64,000 nucleotides of DNA, taken from contig RCAB01000089.1 in NCBI GenBank assembly GCA_003640385.1, positions 117,426-181,425 of the forward strand. Direction: 5' to 3'. This DNA comes from Setaria digitata. Lineage: Eukaryota; Nematoda; Chromadorea; Rhabditida; Setariidae. The notes under the pieces are model-generated. The model searched no databases and was not told the DNA's origin. It was given only the letters and a program-made list of their open reading frames with translations. Made by a program: the position numbers and the translations under genes. This document shows positions 25,146-36,700 of the stretch, piece by piece (the first letter of the stretch is position 1; each line of letters starts with the position of its first letter).

Positions 25146-26281
25146 ATGGGTTTGATTGATAAACCAATCGTTATTGATGGTAAAGATCATCTTCTGGGAA
25201 GATTGGCGTCGGTTATTGCTAAGCAGCTTCTCCTCGGTCAAAAAATTGTCGTTGTACGATGCGAAGATATTGCTATTTCTGGAAATTTTCATCGTTCTAA
25301 ATTGAAGTTCATGAGTTTTCTCCGTAAGCGGTGTAACGTTAAGCCCGCACGTGGCCCATACCACTTTCGTGCACCAAGTCGCATATTCTGGAGAACTGTT
25401 CGTGGCATGCTACCACATAAAACATATCGTGGGAAGACGGCACTGCTTCGTTTAAAAGCTTTTGATGGTATTCCACAACCATATGATCGAGTTAAGCGGC
25501 AAGTTCACCCTGCAGCCTTGCGACATTTAGCATTAAAACCACGAAGAAAGTATTGTACAGGTACACTTTTATTCGCTAGAGATTCCATGTTGATTCTTGT
25601 TTTCCTGTGACTGAATAACACAGAAATAGTTCTCCCCGTTTATCTTCCTAATCTTTGAATTGTGGAATTGTCAGTTTTGTTTCTTGCTATTTAGCAATGA
25701 TAAATTTTTCTTTTTAAATTAATAACTGCATAAAATCCCCCTGAGGCCTTTGAAAGGTTTTTGGAATTGAGTGGGGATTGATCTGTTCACTTCTAAGATT
25801 ATTTCGTTATGGTAGGAACAAGTTCCAACAGGTTTTATGCTAAAGGACTAGTAGCGATCCTATGTGAATAGTTATGTTAATGTATTGCCAGACTTAAGCT
25901 ATTTCACTGTGTTTCCAAGTTTAAGTTCTGTGCAAAACACGAGACTCTGGAACTTCCTACAGCCGAACTGATCAGGCTTGACTCGCTGCTTGTTGAGTCT
26001 GTAACCGTACAGTGTTATAGCCGTCATAATCCTGTAAACCAATTTGGTTTTAAAACTGTGAGATGCGTAATAGTGATGAATTTTCAGTTGGACGTCTTGC
26101 ACATGAAGTAGGGTGGCAGTATCGTGATGTGGTTGCAAAACTGGAAGTCAAAAGGAAAACAAAAAGTGCAGCATTTTATGAGCACAAGAAGATGAAATCG
26201 AAGCTTTTGACAGAGGCGTTGAAATCAGATGTTGTTAAGAATTCACCTTACCAAAAACTGATAGAATCTTATGGTTATTAG
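25146..26281 (+). CDS. rpl-16: Large ribosomal subunit protein uL13 (RPL13A)
   Basis: Exons 25146-25560 and 26088-26281 join in phase to give 202 residues, matching the usual 203-residue animal protein. It is a component of the 60S subunit. Characteristic blocks include the [15 protein letters not shown] start, [33 protein letters not shown] and [11 protein letters not shown]. After the splice, [12 protein letters not shown] and the basic C-terminal helix ([10 protein letters not shown]) follow. The ATG follows an acceptor-like tttcag closely, compatible with trans-splicing. A good AATAAA polyadenylation signal lies 26 bases after the stop. Its downstream neighbour, ELP6, starts 224 bases later on the same strand. 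Confidence 0.96.
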
Positions 26282-26306
26282 TAAAATTGTCTTTTATTGT
26301 TGATGG

Positions 26307-26312
26307 AATAAA
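26307..26312 (+). terminator. Polyadenylation signal of rpl-16
   Basis: Perfect AATAAA 26 bases after the uL13 stop codon, followed by T-rich sequence. With ELP6 starting at 26505, the gap resembles a nematode operon spacer. Confidence 0.65.
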
Positions 26313-26504
26313 ATTTTGATTATTATAAACAGTGATAAAGAAGGTCGTAGATACTATATACATTTTATCACTGGATTGATGCAAATGGTATAATGAAAAT
26401 GGCTATTTCTATGGGGCAGGTGTTTGAAATGCTTTGCTTAGGTGTTATAATTGTTTTTCAAGATAACAAAGTTTAGTGAGGGTGAATAATCGATCTCTCC
26501 GAAT

Positions 26505-28230
26505 ATGCTGGAAGAAATCACCAGTTTATTGGATGGGAAGGGATATGAAATCATTGCGATTGAATGTGAAGACCTGAGTTCACCTGCTTTCCTGCATGTG
26601 TGTATCGTTGGCTATGCGATAAAGAAAAACATAAAAGTTATCTACTTATCAGCGACTCGAAATGTTGAAGCGTTCAAGTTCGTCCATTTTGTGTTGAATA
26701 TACAATCTGTTTAAAATTTTTCCAGCATATAATTCCTGTAAAATCTGACACCAGTTTCTATTGGGAGGTGTTTCTTTTCCTGTCTGCTATTAGCATTGGG
26801 AGGCGAAAGTGATTTCTCTGAAAATACCCACCCCCTAAGATCATACCGTCAATTTGCTTCCTAGGAACTCCAAGGTACTTGAGGAAAAGGATGTTTGCTG
26901 TAGCACCTTATATCTTCAGTTCCACATCAGTAATGCTTGCAAGAGCTTAAATTCATGCTTCATTAAGTTAGAACAAGTTACATGAGTTTCAAATCAGAAA
27001 GTTTTCATAGCAGCTGTTTACTAGGATAATGGCAAGTAAAATGATGATTCGACTATCAGACAAGCTGAAATTTTTACCAGTGGGCCAGTATCTCTCCAGT
27101 CACTTTATTAAAGATGGCGACTACACATTCTTTACATGTCTGTTAACGGTATCATTTCCAGGCATTTTGCAACATCTACGAAGTCTCATCAACATCATTA
27201 TTGGTTTAGACCGATGCCCTTTCGGTGACCTTTTGTTATAGTTGACCGAAAGAAAATGATTCTTCATCGTGGACAGTCTTTTTAAGATTTTGATTCCTTT
27301 TTAGGAAATCAATAAGCAGATTGAAGAAAATGATACGGAAGTGTTTATCATTTGTGACAGTCTTACTGTGTTCTGTGATTTCATTAACAGTGCGTCACAT
27401 ATTCTTGCATTTATAAGAAGCCTGCAACAGCTCAGAAAAGATTTAGGAATCAAAGTGGTAAGCATGAATAAACTTTTCCCTCCAATTTTTAGAAAATTTT
27501 TCATATTACCGGTCATCATAAAGAGATTTGACCCACTCTCGCTTCGCTTTTCAGGTGATAACTTTCCAGTCAAAAGACCAAATTTCAAATNAAATCAAAG
27601 TGGTAAGCATGAATAAACTTTTCCCTCCAATTTTTAGAAAATTCTTCATATTACCGGTCATCATAAAGAGATTTGACCCATTCTCGCTTCGCTTTTCAGG
27701 TGATAACTTTCCAGTCAAAAGACCAAATTTCAAATATTATTCTTCATGAAAGTGATGTTATCATAAGAATCAAACGTGTTGGAAATGGTTTTGCCAAAGA
27801 TGTTACAGGACAGGTGCATTGATGACTTTTTCATTCCATCGTGAAAATTAATATTCATGTCTTTAGCATCTTTTTTCAAACAAGAAGTATTTTGAATTCA
27901 CCGTGTCAAACTTCCACTTAGAAATGAAGCTTTTCACCGTACTATACTTCCCCCATAATAATTTCTATTTGGTTAACTTCACTGCCACTAGACTGGAATA
28001 CAAAAAATCCTAATAACTTACAATTTCTACCATTTTTTACACACCATGAACATTCCCAAAACATGAGATAACATGAGACCAGAATTATGAATTATTGACT
28101 CAAAATTTTGTAGCTTTATGTGACGGAACGCTGTGGTGAAGCGCCGTATGCAGAAAGTATATTCAATTACCATTTGAGCGACCGATCCGCACGACTTTTT
28201 CTTCCTGGAATGTTAAGACCAGAATTATGA
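26505..28230 (+). CDS. ELP6: Elongator complex protein 6 (ELP6) homolog
   Basis: Exons 26505-26677, 27025-27148, 27305-27457, 27700-27813 and 28114-28230 are in phase and give about 226 residues (human 266). ELP6 is a RecA-fold, ATPase-like member of the Elp4-5-6 hexamer of Elongator, which modifies wobble uridines of tRNAs. Recognisable parts are the N-terminal strand/helix, FIICDSLTVFCDF (equivalent to the VLLVDDLSVLL strand) and SDVIIRIKRVGNGFAKDVTGQ-like sequence. The last exon ends LPGMLRPEL. Exon 4 and the preceding intron are partly duplicated around an N at 27591; only the second copy continues into the intact exon. Sequence between exons 2 and 3 is shorter than in human, so a further small exon or a longer exon 2 is possible. 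Confidence 0.82.
27448..27735. repeat. 143-base direct duplication flanking an N (assembly join)
   Basis: 27448-27590 and 27593-27735 are the same sequence with two substitutions, separated by one N (27591) and one base. The copy includes the end of ELP6 exon 3, the short intron and the start of exon 4. Collapsing the copies gives one clean intron and an intact exon, so this is best read as an unmerged contig overlap. Confidence 0.9.
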
Positions 28231-28639
28231 ATTCGGCTATTTTGTATACATAAATTAAAAAAAAAAAAAGCGTTCTGTGCACAATAATAAGGCAAGATAG
28301 CGCAATTAAATTTTTTTATTAATGTCAGGACTTAACAAATCAAATGCACTCCAAAAAATAAAAGTGAAAATAAAGAACAAAATCATACAGGATACAACCA
28401 TTTTTTTGATGTGAAAGTGGTTTTCACCAGGGAAATGAAGAAATGTATTATTCACAAGTGATTTAAATACACGATTATTCCTTTGTAGTCAAGTATCTGC
28501 TGCCAACTCTTTTATTAAATTACATTTCCTCACATAAAAAGTTACAGCCCCTGAAGTCTAACTCGGAAAGAAAAAAATTAGATCCCAAGATCACGAAAGT
28601 ACTATCTAATATTATTCCATTTCTTCCATTTCGAAATCT
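28231..28639. other. 3' spacer between convergent ELP6 and porcupine genes
   Basis: About 400 AT-rich bases serving as the two 3' ends. No gene seen. Confidence 0.6.
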
Positions 28640-31059
28640 TTAGAGAGCAAACGATAATAACAACGTCAAGAATCCAATAACATGACTGAAATAATAGGAA
28701 TCAGCCCACACAGAAAGCGTATGTCTCCAGGAATATCCTATTTCTGCTGTGGTATCATCAAATGCCATTCCAAGATATACCAAATGCACAACAGCTAAAA
28801 TTTGAAATACCATATTGACAGCTAGTGTACTCAAAGCATTCTGAAAAAAAAAAAAGAGGTTTCATTACGAAAAGACATATAACTCCAATCTACAAGTAAG
28901 TTAGGCCCCTGCAATATTAACATTCCTTATAGTTTTTTCCACCATTATTAATAAAGTAAAGACCTCGTTCCATGTATGGTGACATTCTCTGCCACATTTC
29001 CTTGCACGAACACATGAATCTGTGACATAGCTTAATTTACTCCTTAATCCTGCAAAATTAATTTTATTAAACCTCCCACAGGAATTTGTCGCCAAACATA
29101 TTCAAAAAATATTTTATTTATTTATAAAATATTTTTTGAATGTTATATATATATATACATATATATAAAACACTTACGTGTTTCGGCGTAGGTGTAGAGT
29201 CCTAGCGAAAGCAGCACTGCAGATACTTGAAAATTGATGCCCTAAAAATGAAAGTTTTGACATTAGATTCCACTAACCAAAGTATAAGGAGATGGCTAAA
29301 CCAATGTCTCGAACATCTGGAGGGATTTAGAGGTAGAGAAGTTAGTGGATGAGACTTTAATAAGTCAGTAAGCTTAAGTCATATTTTAATAAATGTAAGC
29401 TTAGTCATGTTTTAATAAGCGATAAAAGACTTACGTGAAAAAGGGAGCTCATGATGTATGTGAAAAAAATTGCAGGCGCAGAACCATATTTTTTAATTTC
29501 CCCAAAGATATCTGCAAAGCAGAGTTAACGGTTACATCTAAAGATTGAAATTAAACTTCGAAAGGAAAAACAAAATTGTAGCTTACATTGACGCAAAAAT
29601 CGATGCATAGGAATATTCCACGACACAACGACATCCACTAGCGAACGAGGCAGTTCGATATGAATGAAATCAGCCACAATGCCCGAATCAACACCGGACA
29701 ATAACGAAGTGCCTGCAGAAAACCAGCTTACAAAATAATGACTGAATCGAAATGACTGCGCAACAAAATATGCTCCAATGTAAGGCCATTCGGTGAAACT
29801 ATCAGTAATGCACGATGAATAGATAACGGCCAACAGTGATAGAACAACATAGCTCAAAGCACGAAAACAATTAGCAATTTCTACCTGAAATTATTTATCT
29901 GTCGTAACACTCAACTAATTTTCTACTTCTGTGCTCTAAAACAATATTAAATTTCAGAATTCCCATTACCTTTTTTGAGTAAGGAATATCTTACTTTTAA
30001 TTCTTTCAAGTGTAATGAATCTTGATACTGATTGTATGTAATCCATGGACCAAATAATACAGTTGAACCATCAAACACATAAGACAATAAATGCAACAGT
30101 GTGACTTCATACAATTCATTGATAAGATCAAACGATAGTGAGATAATTTTCATTAGTATAATCATCAGTATACCTCGCACTGACATGAATTCTTCAGCCG
30201 TAAGAAAATACTGCCTGTTAAAATATTTTCAAAAGATGGTGAACAATAACAAATGGATAATGAACAGGAAATAAAATTCCCAAAAGTTTCAAGCCTTCAT
30301 GCATTTCTAAATACCACCTAAATATAAGATATCAAACTAAAATGATGACAAATTTTGTCTGAAATATTTTTAATTTCCCTATAAACTAGCAAAATGCGTA
30401 GAAATACTACTTACCAAATCAGAATCATACCAGTCGAATACAACAACACCATTAATTTGGTTTGGTTGTTAAAACGAAACTTATAATATGGAAGCACAGC
30501 AATCAGTGCAATATATACACAAATCGACAACAAGAAATTATTTTGGGTTCCTAATACAAACAGTCCAGAAGCTGTGAAGGATAAATGTAGCATGGATTCA
30601 CTTACTTTGCCTAAAATAAATTTGCACTTCTGAACAAGAGCTCGAGAACGAGGCCAACTATTACATATAAAAGAACAAACTATTACATGTGCTTATTTAG
30701 ATGATAGGTTAAAAAGAATTGGAACAAAATATACAAGAGATGAAACGAAAGTGACTTAAATGATTTTCGCAACAATTTCGAATTTAGGTATGATTTAAAT
30801 TTGTCTGACTCTTATTATTTGAATATGGAACAACGATCTTACCTTTTGTGTGCAAAAATACAAGAAATCGTTTTAGAATAGAACAGAGTAACAGTTTCAG
30901 TACAGTATCGCGCAAAGAACTAAGCACACCCAATGAACAGCGTTGCCACTGCTGGGTAGTTTCTTCTTCTAAATATATAAATTCGGTAAATTCTTCATCG
31001 GACAACTTTAAAGGTTCATCGTAGAACCACTCTTCGTCAATCATCCCTGAAACTACCAT
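28640..31059 (-). CDS. mom-1: Protein-serine O-palmitoleoyltransferase porcupine
   Basis: Eight minus-strand exons are all in phase: 30843-31059, 30415-30610, 29995-30214, 29587-29884, 29435-29511, 29178-29241, 28964-29049 and 28640-28840. They give 452 residues (human PORCN 461). This MBOAT-family multi-pass ER enzyme attaches palmitoleate to Wnt proteins, a step needed for Wnt secretion. Conserved blocks are LMKIISLSFDL, VLFGPWITYNQY, HIELPRSLVDVVVSWNIPM, the catalytic histidine in SLFH|G split across exons 5 and 6, and HLVYLGMAFDDTTAEIGYSW near the C-terminus. The start could also be the ATG at 31044, after an internal acceptor-like tttcag; the 15-base difference cannot be decided here. 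A strongly acidic N-terminus precedes the first membrane segment. It is divergently placed from the KICS2-like gene. Confidence 0.93.
29369..29421. repeat. Short tandem direct repeat in a porcupine intron
   Basis: Two imperfect copies of about 26 bases built on taagctta...ttttaataa sit side by side inside the intron between exons 5 and 6. No functional signal is implied. Confidence 0.6.
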
Positions 31060-31771
31060 CGTGAGCAACAAATCATATTCATATTATGTAAATCGCAAAT
31101 TTGTTCCTAACCAAAATTTTAAATTTCAGCTTGATTTGCAAAATAATATTAATTGTTATTTGAAATGGACATAATTAATTGACTACACAAAGGCATTACA
31201 TCTTGAAGTGTCTCGAATGGTTCTCTCTCTCAAAGATTGCTGCAGCACATATTGAGAAAAAGATCATGGCAGTTGCCGTTATGATTTGAAATAAATGATA
31301 ATCATATCAAAAGTAATGAAACGACTTATCAATAAAAAATCATTCTAATTTCAGTCCGGTAAATCGTAAAAGCACAGCACTGCAAGAGAAGTACTCATGT
31401 GTCAAACTGCAAACTGCAGTAAGAACACACTGCATTCATTACTTGCACTACTGTACTCAGATCACCAAGTAAAGTCTGCCACCGAGTACGGAAAGAGCAG
31501 AGGGTAGCTGGCTGGTATCAACAGTGGTGCAGAGATGGGTAATGCGATGGATAGGTGATGCATGGATGAAGACAGAAGCGGTGGTGAACTGTTTGTCGGC
31601 GACGGGAGCTGCAGCTGCAGCTGCAGATGTTGCTTGCATAGATCCACTGAGTGGGGACGATCTTCACTCTCTTCTTCTGGTACTCTTTTTTCCTTGCTTC
31701 AGATAGCTAGTTTTTCTTGCCTGAGGTGATTATCAGCGGTTTGCGTAACATTTCAGCAGTTCGGCACGGCG
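31060..31771. promoter_or_regulatory. Shared divergent upstream region of porcupine and KICS2-like genes
   Basis: About 710 bases separate the two start codons, which face away from each other. The region includes a palindromic run of gcagct units at 31606-31626. Open frames here are short and arise from this low-complexity sequence. A bidirectional promoter is inferred from layout only. Confidence 0.45.
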
Positions 31772-33721
31772 ATGAGCAGAACACGCTTCGATGACGCTCG
31801 CCTACTAATTGAATCATTCCGCGGTACACGCGTTCCTATATCAGCAAGTGCCGAAGATTCTGTTTGCCATTCACTTCTTTCTATTCTCAGCCAGGTTGTT
31901 TCAGTTAACCGTTCGCACCTTCTCCAATGGAACTGTCTCTTACCTTTAAGGTCCTTGTTTCAGATAGTGAAAGCAGAGAGCGCGTATTATTCTTTGAATT
32001 TCATGGTACCGAAAGCGTTTTTTCGACGAGAAAGCACACTGCTGTTAACTTATACGCATATCAAGTGACATTTCATGACACATTTCATCTCATTTTTTTT
32101 TTTCACGATCGACATTCTGTTCTGTCCATTTTGGAAATAGTGAAGGGATTTACATAGTTTAACAATTACTTTGCTGTTGCTATCTAATCAGATAGATGGG
32201 ATTTCAAAGGTTGGACGGTCACATTCACCATTGTAGTAATTATGTAAAAATCTGAAGTTCAGCTCTTGTGTTAAACAATGACCAAGTCATTATCATAAAA
32301 TTGTTTTTGAAATCTTGATTTATAAGAATAGTCTAAATCATTTATTTAGAGCCGATTTATGTCGCATGGATGATGTTATAGAACAGAACAAGATGTCAAC
32401 AGCAGAAGATATTAGGCGACGTTTAATCGACTTTACTAGTGCTAGAGTTTCAGTGATTAATGTTTACAACTCATTTTTGGTTGAAAGTATTTTTTTTTCA
32501 AATTTTTTTTTTCATTTTTTTGTTACGAATACACTACCATTTTAAATTCATGTAAATAAAATAAATTTACTCTTTATAAATTTTATCCTCCTCTCACAAA
32601 CAGCATTCAGATTTTGGTCTTCCAAATGAGTTGACATCTTTGACGACAGTCCTTTCATCGGTCGAAGACATGCTAACGCTTTTAGTTACCCATGAGTCAA
32701 TGAAATCGTTGTTTACTTTTGTTGCTAATGAAATAGTGGCAGTGAAGCTACTGCTGGAGACGCAGTTAGCTCTCATACGATGTGAGGTTCTGTTTTCTCC
32801 TTCCTTAAGTCTTTTTTTTTCCCTTTTTTAGCGCTTATATTAAAATGAGCTTCCAACTCTATACGAATGAATGTTTCCATATCCAACTGTTGCTGTTTCA
32901 GTTCTTGCAATCACTGATTAAGTTGAAGAGTGCACACATTAAACTTTGTTTGTGGTTCAAATCTATTGGTTATAAACGTTCACAACCCAAAACAGCAGTC
33001 AAATTCTTCCGCTTCGGTCTTCATTTACATTTTAAAGCTGGATTTACCAACTTTATCGATTTGAAATTGACTACTATTTTTGCAGTGGATCGTGAATACT
33101 GAAATTTCAGGTTCACAGGTTCAGCATTCTCCTTTGAGACTATGTGGCTGGATTGATGAACTCTACAAGTTGTTATTGGCGAAGTTTTCTCTATATTTTC
33201 ATGATTCATTGCAACCACAGTGCGCAACAGTCGATTTTGACCATGCAATTAATGCGATAAAACCACCGAATTTTGTTCAGCTGTTTGCTACATTTCAACG
33301 AAGAATGGATCCACTGTTTATTCTCCTGATTGCTAACCGTTTCAATTCTCCAGATATATCACCTCGTCGGTCTTATCTGCTATTATTTGTTTTTTTATTA
33401 TTCATTACTTTAATTGATTCTTCTTATATTTCCAGTTTTTATCCTCTAAGATGTGATCTTTTTCGAAGAATTATATTTTCAGTTATTGGTTATGGCTCTG
33501 ATACAGACGGTGTTGATGGAGAAGGTGAATTACGGAAAAAATTTTTGATCTTTTTGAAAATAGGTAGTGAATCGAAAGGAGTGAATATATTACTTCCGTC
33601 GATTTCTGTACTTATACAGGAAGCAGCTACTAAAAAGCCCGCAACAGACCGCATTACATATTGTTATGATCAAATTGTATCCAGGGTATCGCTTTCTTCA
33701 ATTGAGTTTGACGATAAATAG
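31772..33721 (+). CDS. KICS2: KICSTOR subunit KICS2 (C12orf66) homolog
   Basis: Seven exons join in phase: 31772-31894, 31964-32064, 32350-32486, 32611-32786, 32902-32968, 33111-33369 and 33436-33721, about 382 residues (human 445). KICS2 is part of KICSTOR, which tethers GATOR1 to lysosomes and represses mTORC1 when amino acids are low. Matching blocks include SAYYSLNFM followed by FFRRES, LQSLIKLKSAHIKLCLWF (human LPSLVNLHSAHTKLQTW) and WIDELYKLLLAKFSLYFHDSL-like sequence (human KLKNMLLAKFSFYFHEAL). The last exon, with CYDQIV, corresponds loosely to the human HFYDDKV region. It ends about 50 residues early, so either the protein is shorter or a final exon is missing. The assignment rests on motif order, not an alignment score. 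Confidence 0.78.
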
Positions 33722-36700
33722 TAGTGGAGGATTTCTATAAGCTTCCGAAAATATGGAAATGTATTAAAGGTTCAAAAGAAGTCAAATAAGACAAACTTTT
33801 TTTGGTAAATTTCTGTTTTGCTACATTAACTTAGGATGAGCGAGTATGAATTAAGCTCATATGCATGGAGCTTATTTAATAAAGTGGAATCACTGCGTAA
33901 GTGAAATAGGAGGGTCGAAGTGCACTGATGTAGATCAGTCCTACAGGCAAAATAAATTTCAGCTGTAGAATCAAAAATGCTGAAGATTCAAGATTCATTC
34001 GATATGTCCAAATCTTTTTCCATTCCAGAGTTTCTTCATAGTACCAGTGGAATATAATTTGTATATGGCAATTATTTTTGGCCGAAGAGTTAGCGAGCGT
34101 GATAATACGGTAGTTAACTTTCTGCTCAACAGTTGCTGTCAATTACGGTGCACTAAGATCTGTCAAAGTTGGCGAAAAATTTTTACATAGCTTGTTTCTG
34201 TTAGAGCATTCTATATAGTTTTATTATGGTATTCTCTTTATTATGGTATTGTTGCTAAATTATATATAAGTCGTTTGTTTCTTAGGTTTGACAAAATTGT
34301 GGAGGATGCATTAGAAATAGATCGACTTAATTGCTGCTATGGTTAAGTAAGTATGAATATTCTGTGAAACATCATAGGGGTACATATCAATTTGAAATTA
34401 AAATTTTCCAGTTTATTCTTCTCAGAGGAAAGACTAACTTTTTTGACGTCCAACTTTTGAGTTTATATCCATTTGCCGTTTTTAGTCATTAAGTTCATAA
34501 ACTTTGCAAAGCATTAATAATTTCCTTCACTGCCGATACGTCTGTATTTTAAAAAAAAGTATAATCTTCAGAGTGTGCACGACACTCATATTTCTCATTC
34601 TGTAATGAAGTGTATGTATGATCAGTATTATAGCTCTGCTGTGTTTATTGCAGGTGAATGTTGCAAATTCGGCTGCACTATGTATAGTTTTGTGAAGTGA
34701 TGAGTGAATTGTCTGCATGCATCACGGAGTATTTCATATATTATTAAAAGAATAAATTTCATAAAAGGTCTGGCAAGCTGTTCTTTGCAAGATTTTCATA
34801 ACTGGTTTTTAATTAATAGGTGTAGGCTGCTGTCAGTGCTTAGTAGTTTTCGAAAATGGAATTGGTACTGACAGTTCTGAGGAACTAGCATGTACAGATG
34901 GGACCGGTAATTTACAGGGAGGAAAGTGCTTACTCTTGCTGTGAGATCCGTCACTACACCACTTATTTACGCATTGTAGGAGAGAATAACTCTTCCTGTC
35001 GTGTAATGTTTATAGAATTTTTCCGTATAACAGTTGTTGGCCAACATCTGAGTTATATAGCAGTTAAATGAAAATGCATTTTAAGCGGAATTCTTTTGTG
35101 CGTTATTCGGTTTATTTTCTGCTTGTCAGAAAAGCAAATTGGTAGAAGATCGCTCATATTTGAAGCTGCATTTTCTCTTGTAAGAGATTCAGTTGAATAT
35201 CGTATTTCTGCTCATTGTATCTCACACGAACGGTAATACACATGTACACGAGTGTACACACTCTCTTTTACAACTACGAAGATTCAAGATTTTAAGATTA
35301 AGATCATAGGTTTGTTGAAACATGACACTACTTACAGTATAGACGATTAAGGTGTTAAATACTGGATGTGTTAGAGATGAAGTAATACGCATTTTTGGAT
35401 TATCCTTTATCTTCTCCACATCACATCTTTTACTGCAAGTTTTCCAAAGTGTATGTGAGAGTTCATCCTAAAACAGTTTGTAACAAGTTGATGATCCCTT
35501 CCTAGTGACAAAGACCTCACATGGAAATTTCTGAAGATCCACTAGTTCCTATCTGACATTTCAGGACTTGCCGTTTTAGATTAATTAATGGCAACATCCA
35601 GTTAATACCGCTCGCCCTCTGGGTGTACACTTCACTTTCTCTTCTTTTTTGGGCAAATTGGAATAAAGGAATGAGCGACAACTGTGAAACAAAAATGACA
35701 ATTTTTAGTGCCAAGCCGTTGGAAGCTATTCAATAACCACTGCTTTGTTTACCATACATCATCTTCTTCTTGTCCAATTATTATCACTGGATTATAACAA
35801 ATCATGCTTTCACTGATAAAGATCGAGTCAGGCGCTGTTCCGGCTAAAAGCTTGTTTCCCAACGTACTCATACAGTAGCACTCATAGATATGATAAGGGA
35901 TAAGAGAGGAGAAGTGACAGTGACATCATCCTCACTGCCACCACCTGTCGTGTCCCCTGTGGTGACACCGTATCGCTACTGCATCTCGCATGTCACCATC
36001 CCCCCTAGTCACTGTCCCCTTCCTCACCTTCTCTTTCTCCTTCTCCCTCTCTCATTGGTGAACTCTCTCGCTGGAATCTCCATCGATTCACTGGGACGAG
36101 TGACTGACTGCATGTCTCCTTGTCTCTCAGTGTAGACGTTATCGATTCGACTGGAATGGCCTGGTGACTGTAAGACGAGGATTGCTGGTACAACAAGGGC
36201 ACAATGCTGTTGGAGCCCTGTTACTGGTGCGCTCCTTATTACGACAGCATTATTTCCGCTACAGAAATGCAGCTCTACAGGCACCACCGTCACCGCGCAC
36301 TATTTCTTTGCCTTGCACTTGGCCAAAGTCTTCTGGCTGTTATTGAATCTCTCATGAAAAGTACATCGATTCATCCGTCTCGCAACTTTCTTCTGCTCAA
36401 TTCTAATTTTCCCTCATCACATTAATAGTCCTCTTTTATTCTCCACTGATTAACTAATCAAACATCACCCATCAGCCGATCAGCTGCTCAGTTATCATCC
36501 ACTTCTGATTGTTGAGTGGTCAACAGTTAATCATCATTTACGTCTGCTTAACTGAGCACTTATTATTTTCACTTATCTCTTGTTTCTTCTGCAAAAATTC
36601 ATTTTCTCTTTACAGAACATTTAGGAAAATTTTTCAGTTATCATTGAAGTGAGTAATCAATCTTGTATCACCAATCTGTCATAAATCAATCTTACATCAC

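Noticed and set aside
34287..34349. Possible final exon of the KICS2-like gene (FDKIVEDALEIDRL)
   Set aside because: Needs a phase that no donor in the preceding exon supplies, and does not resemble the human C-terminus.
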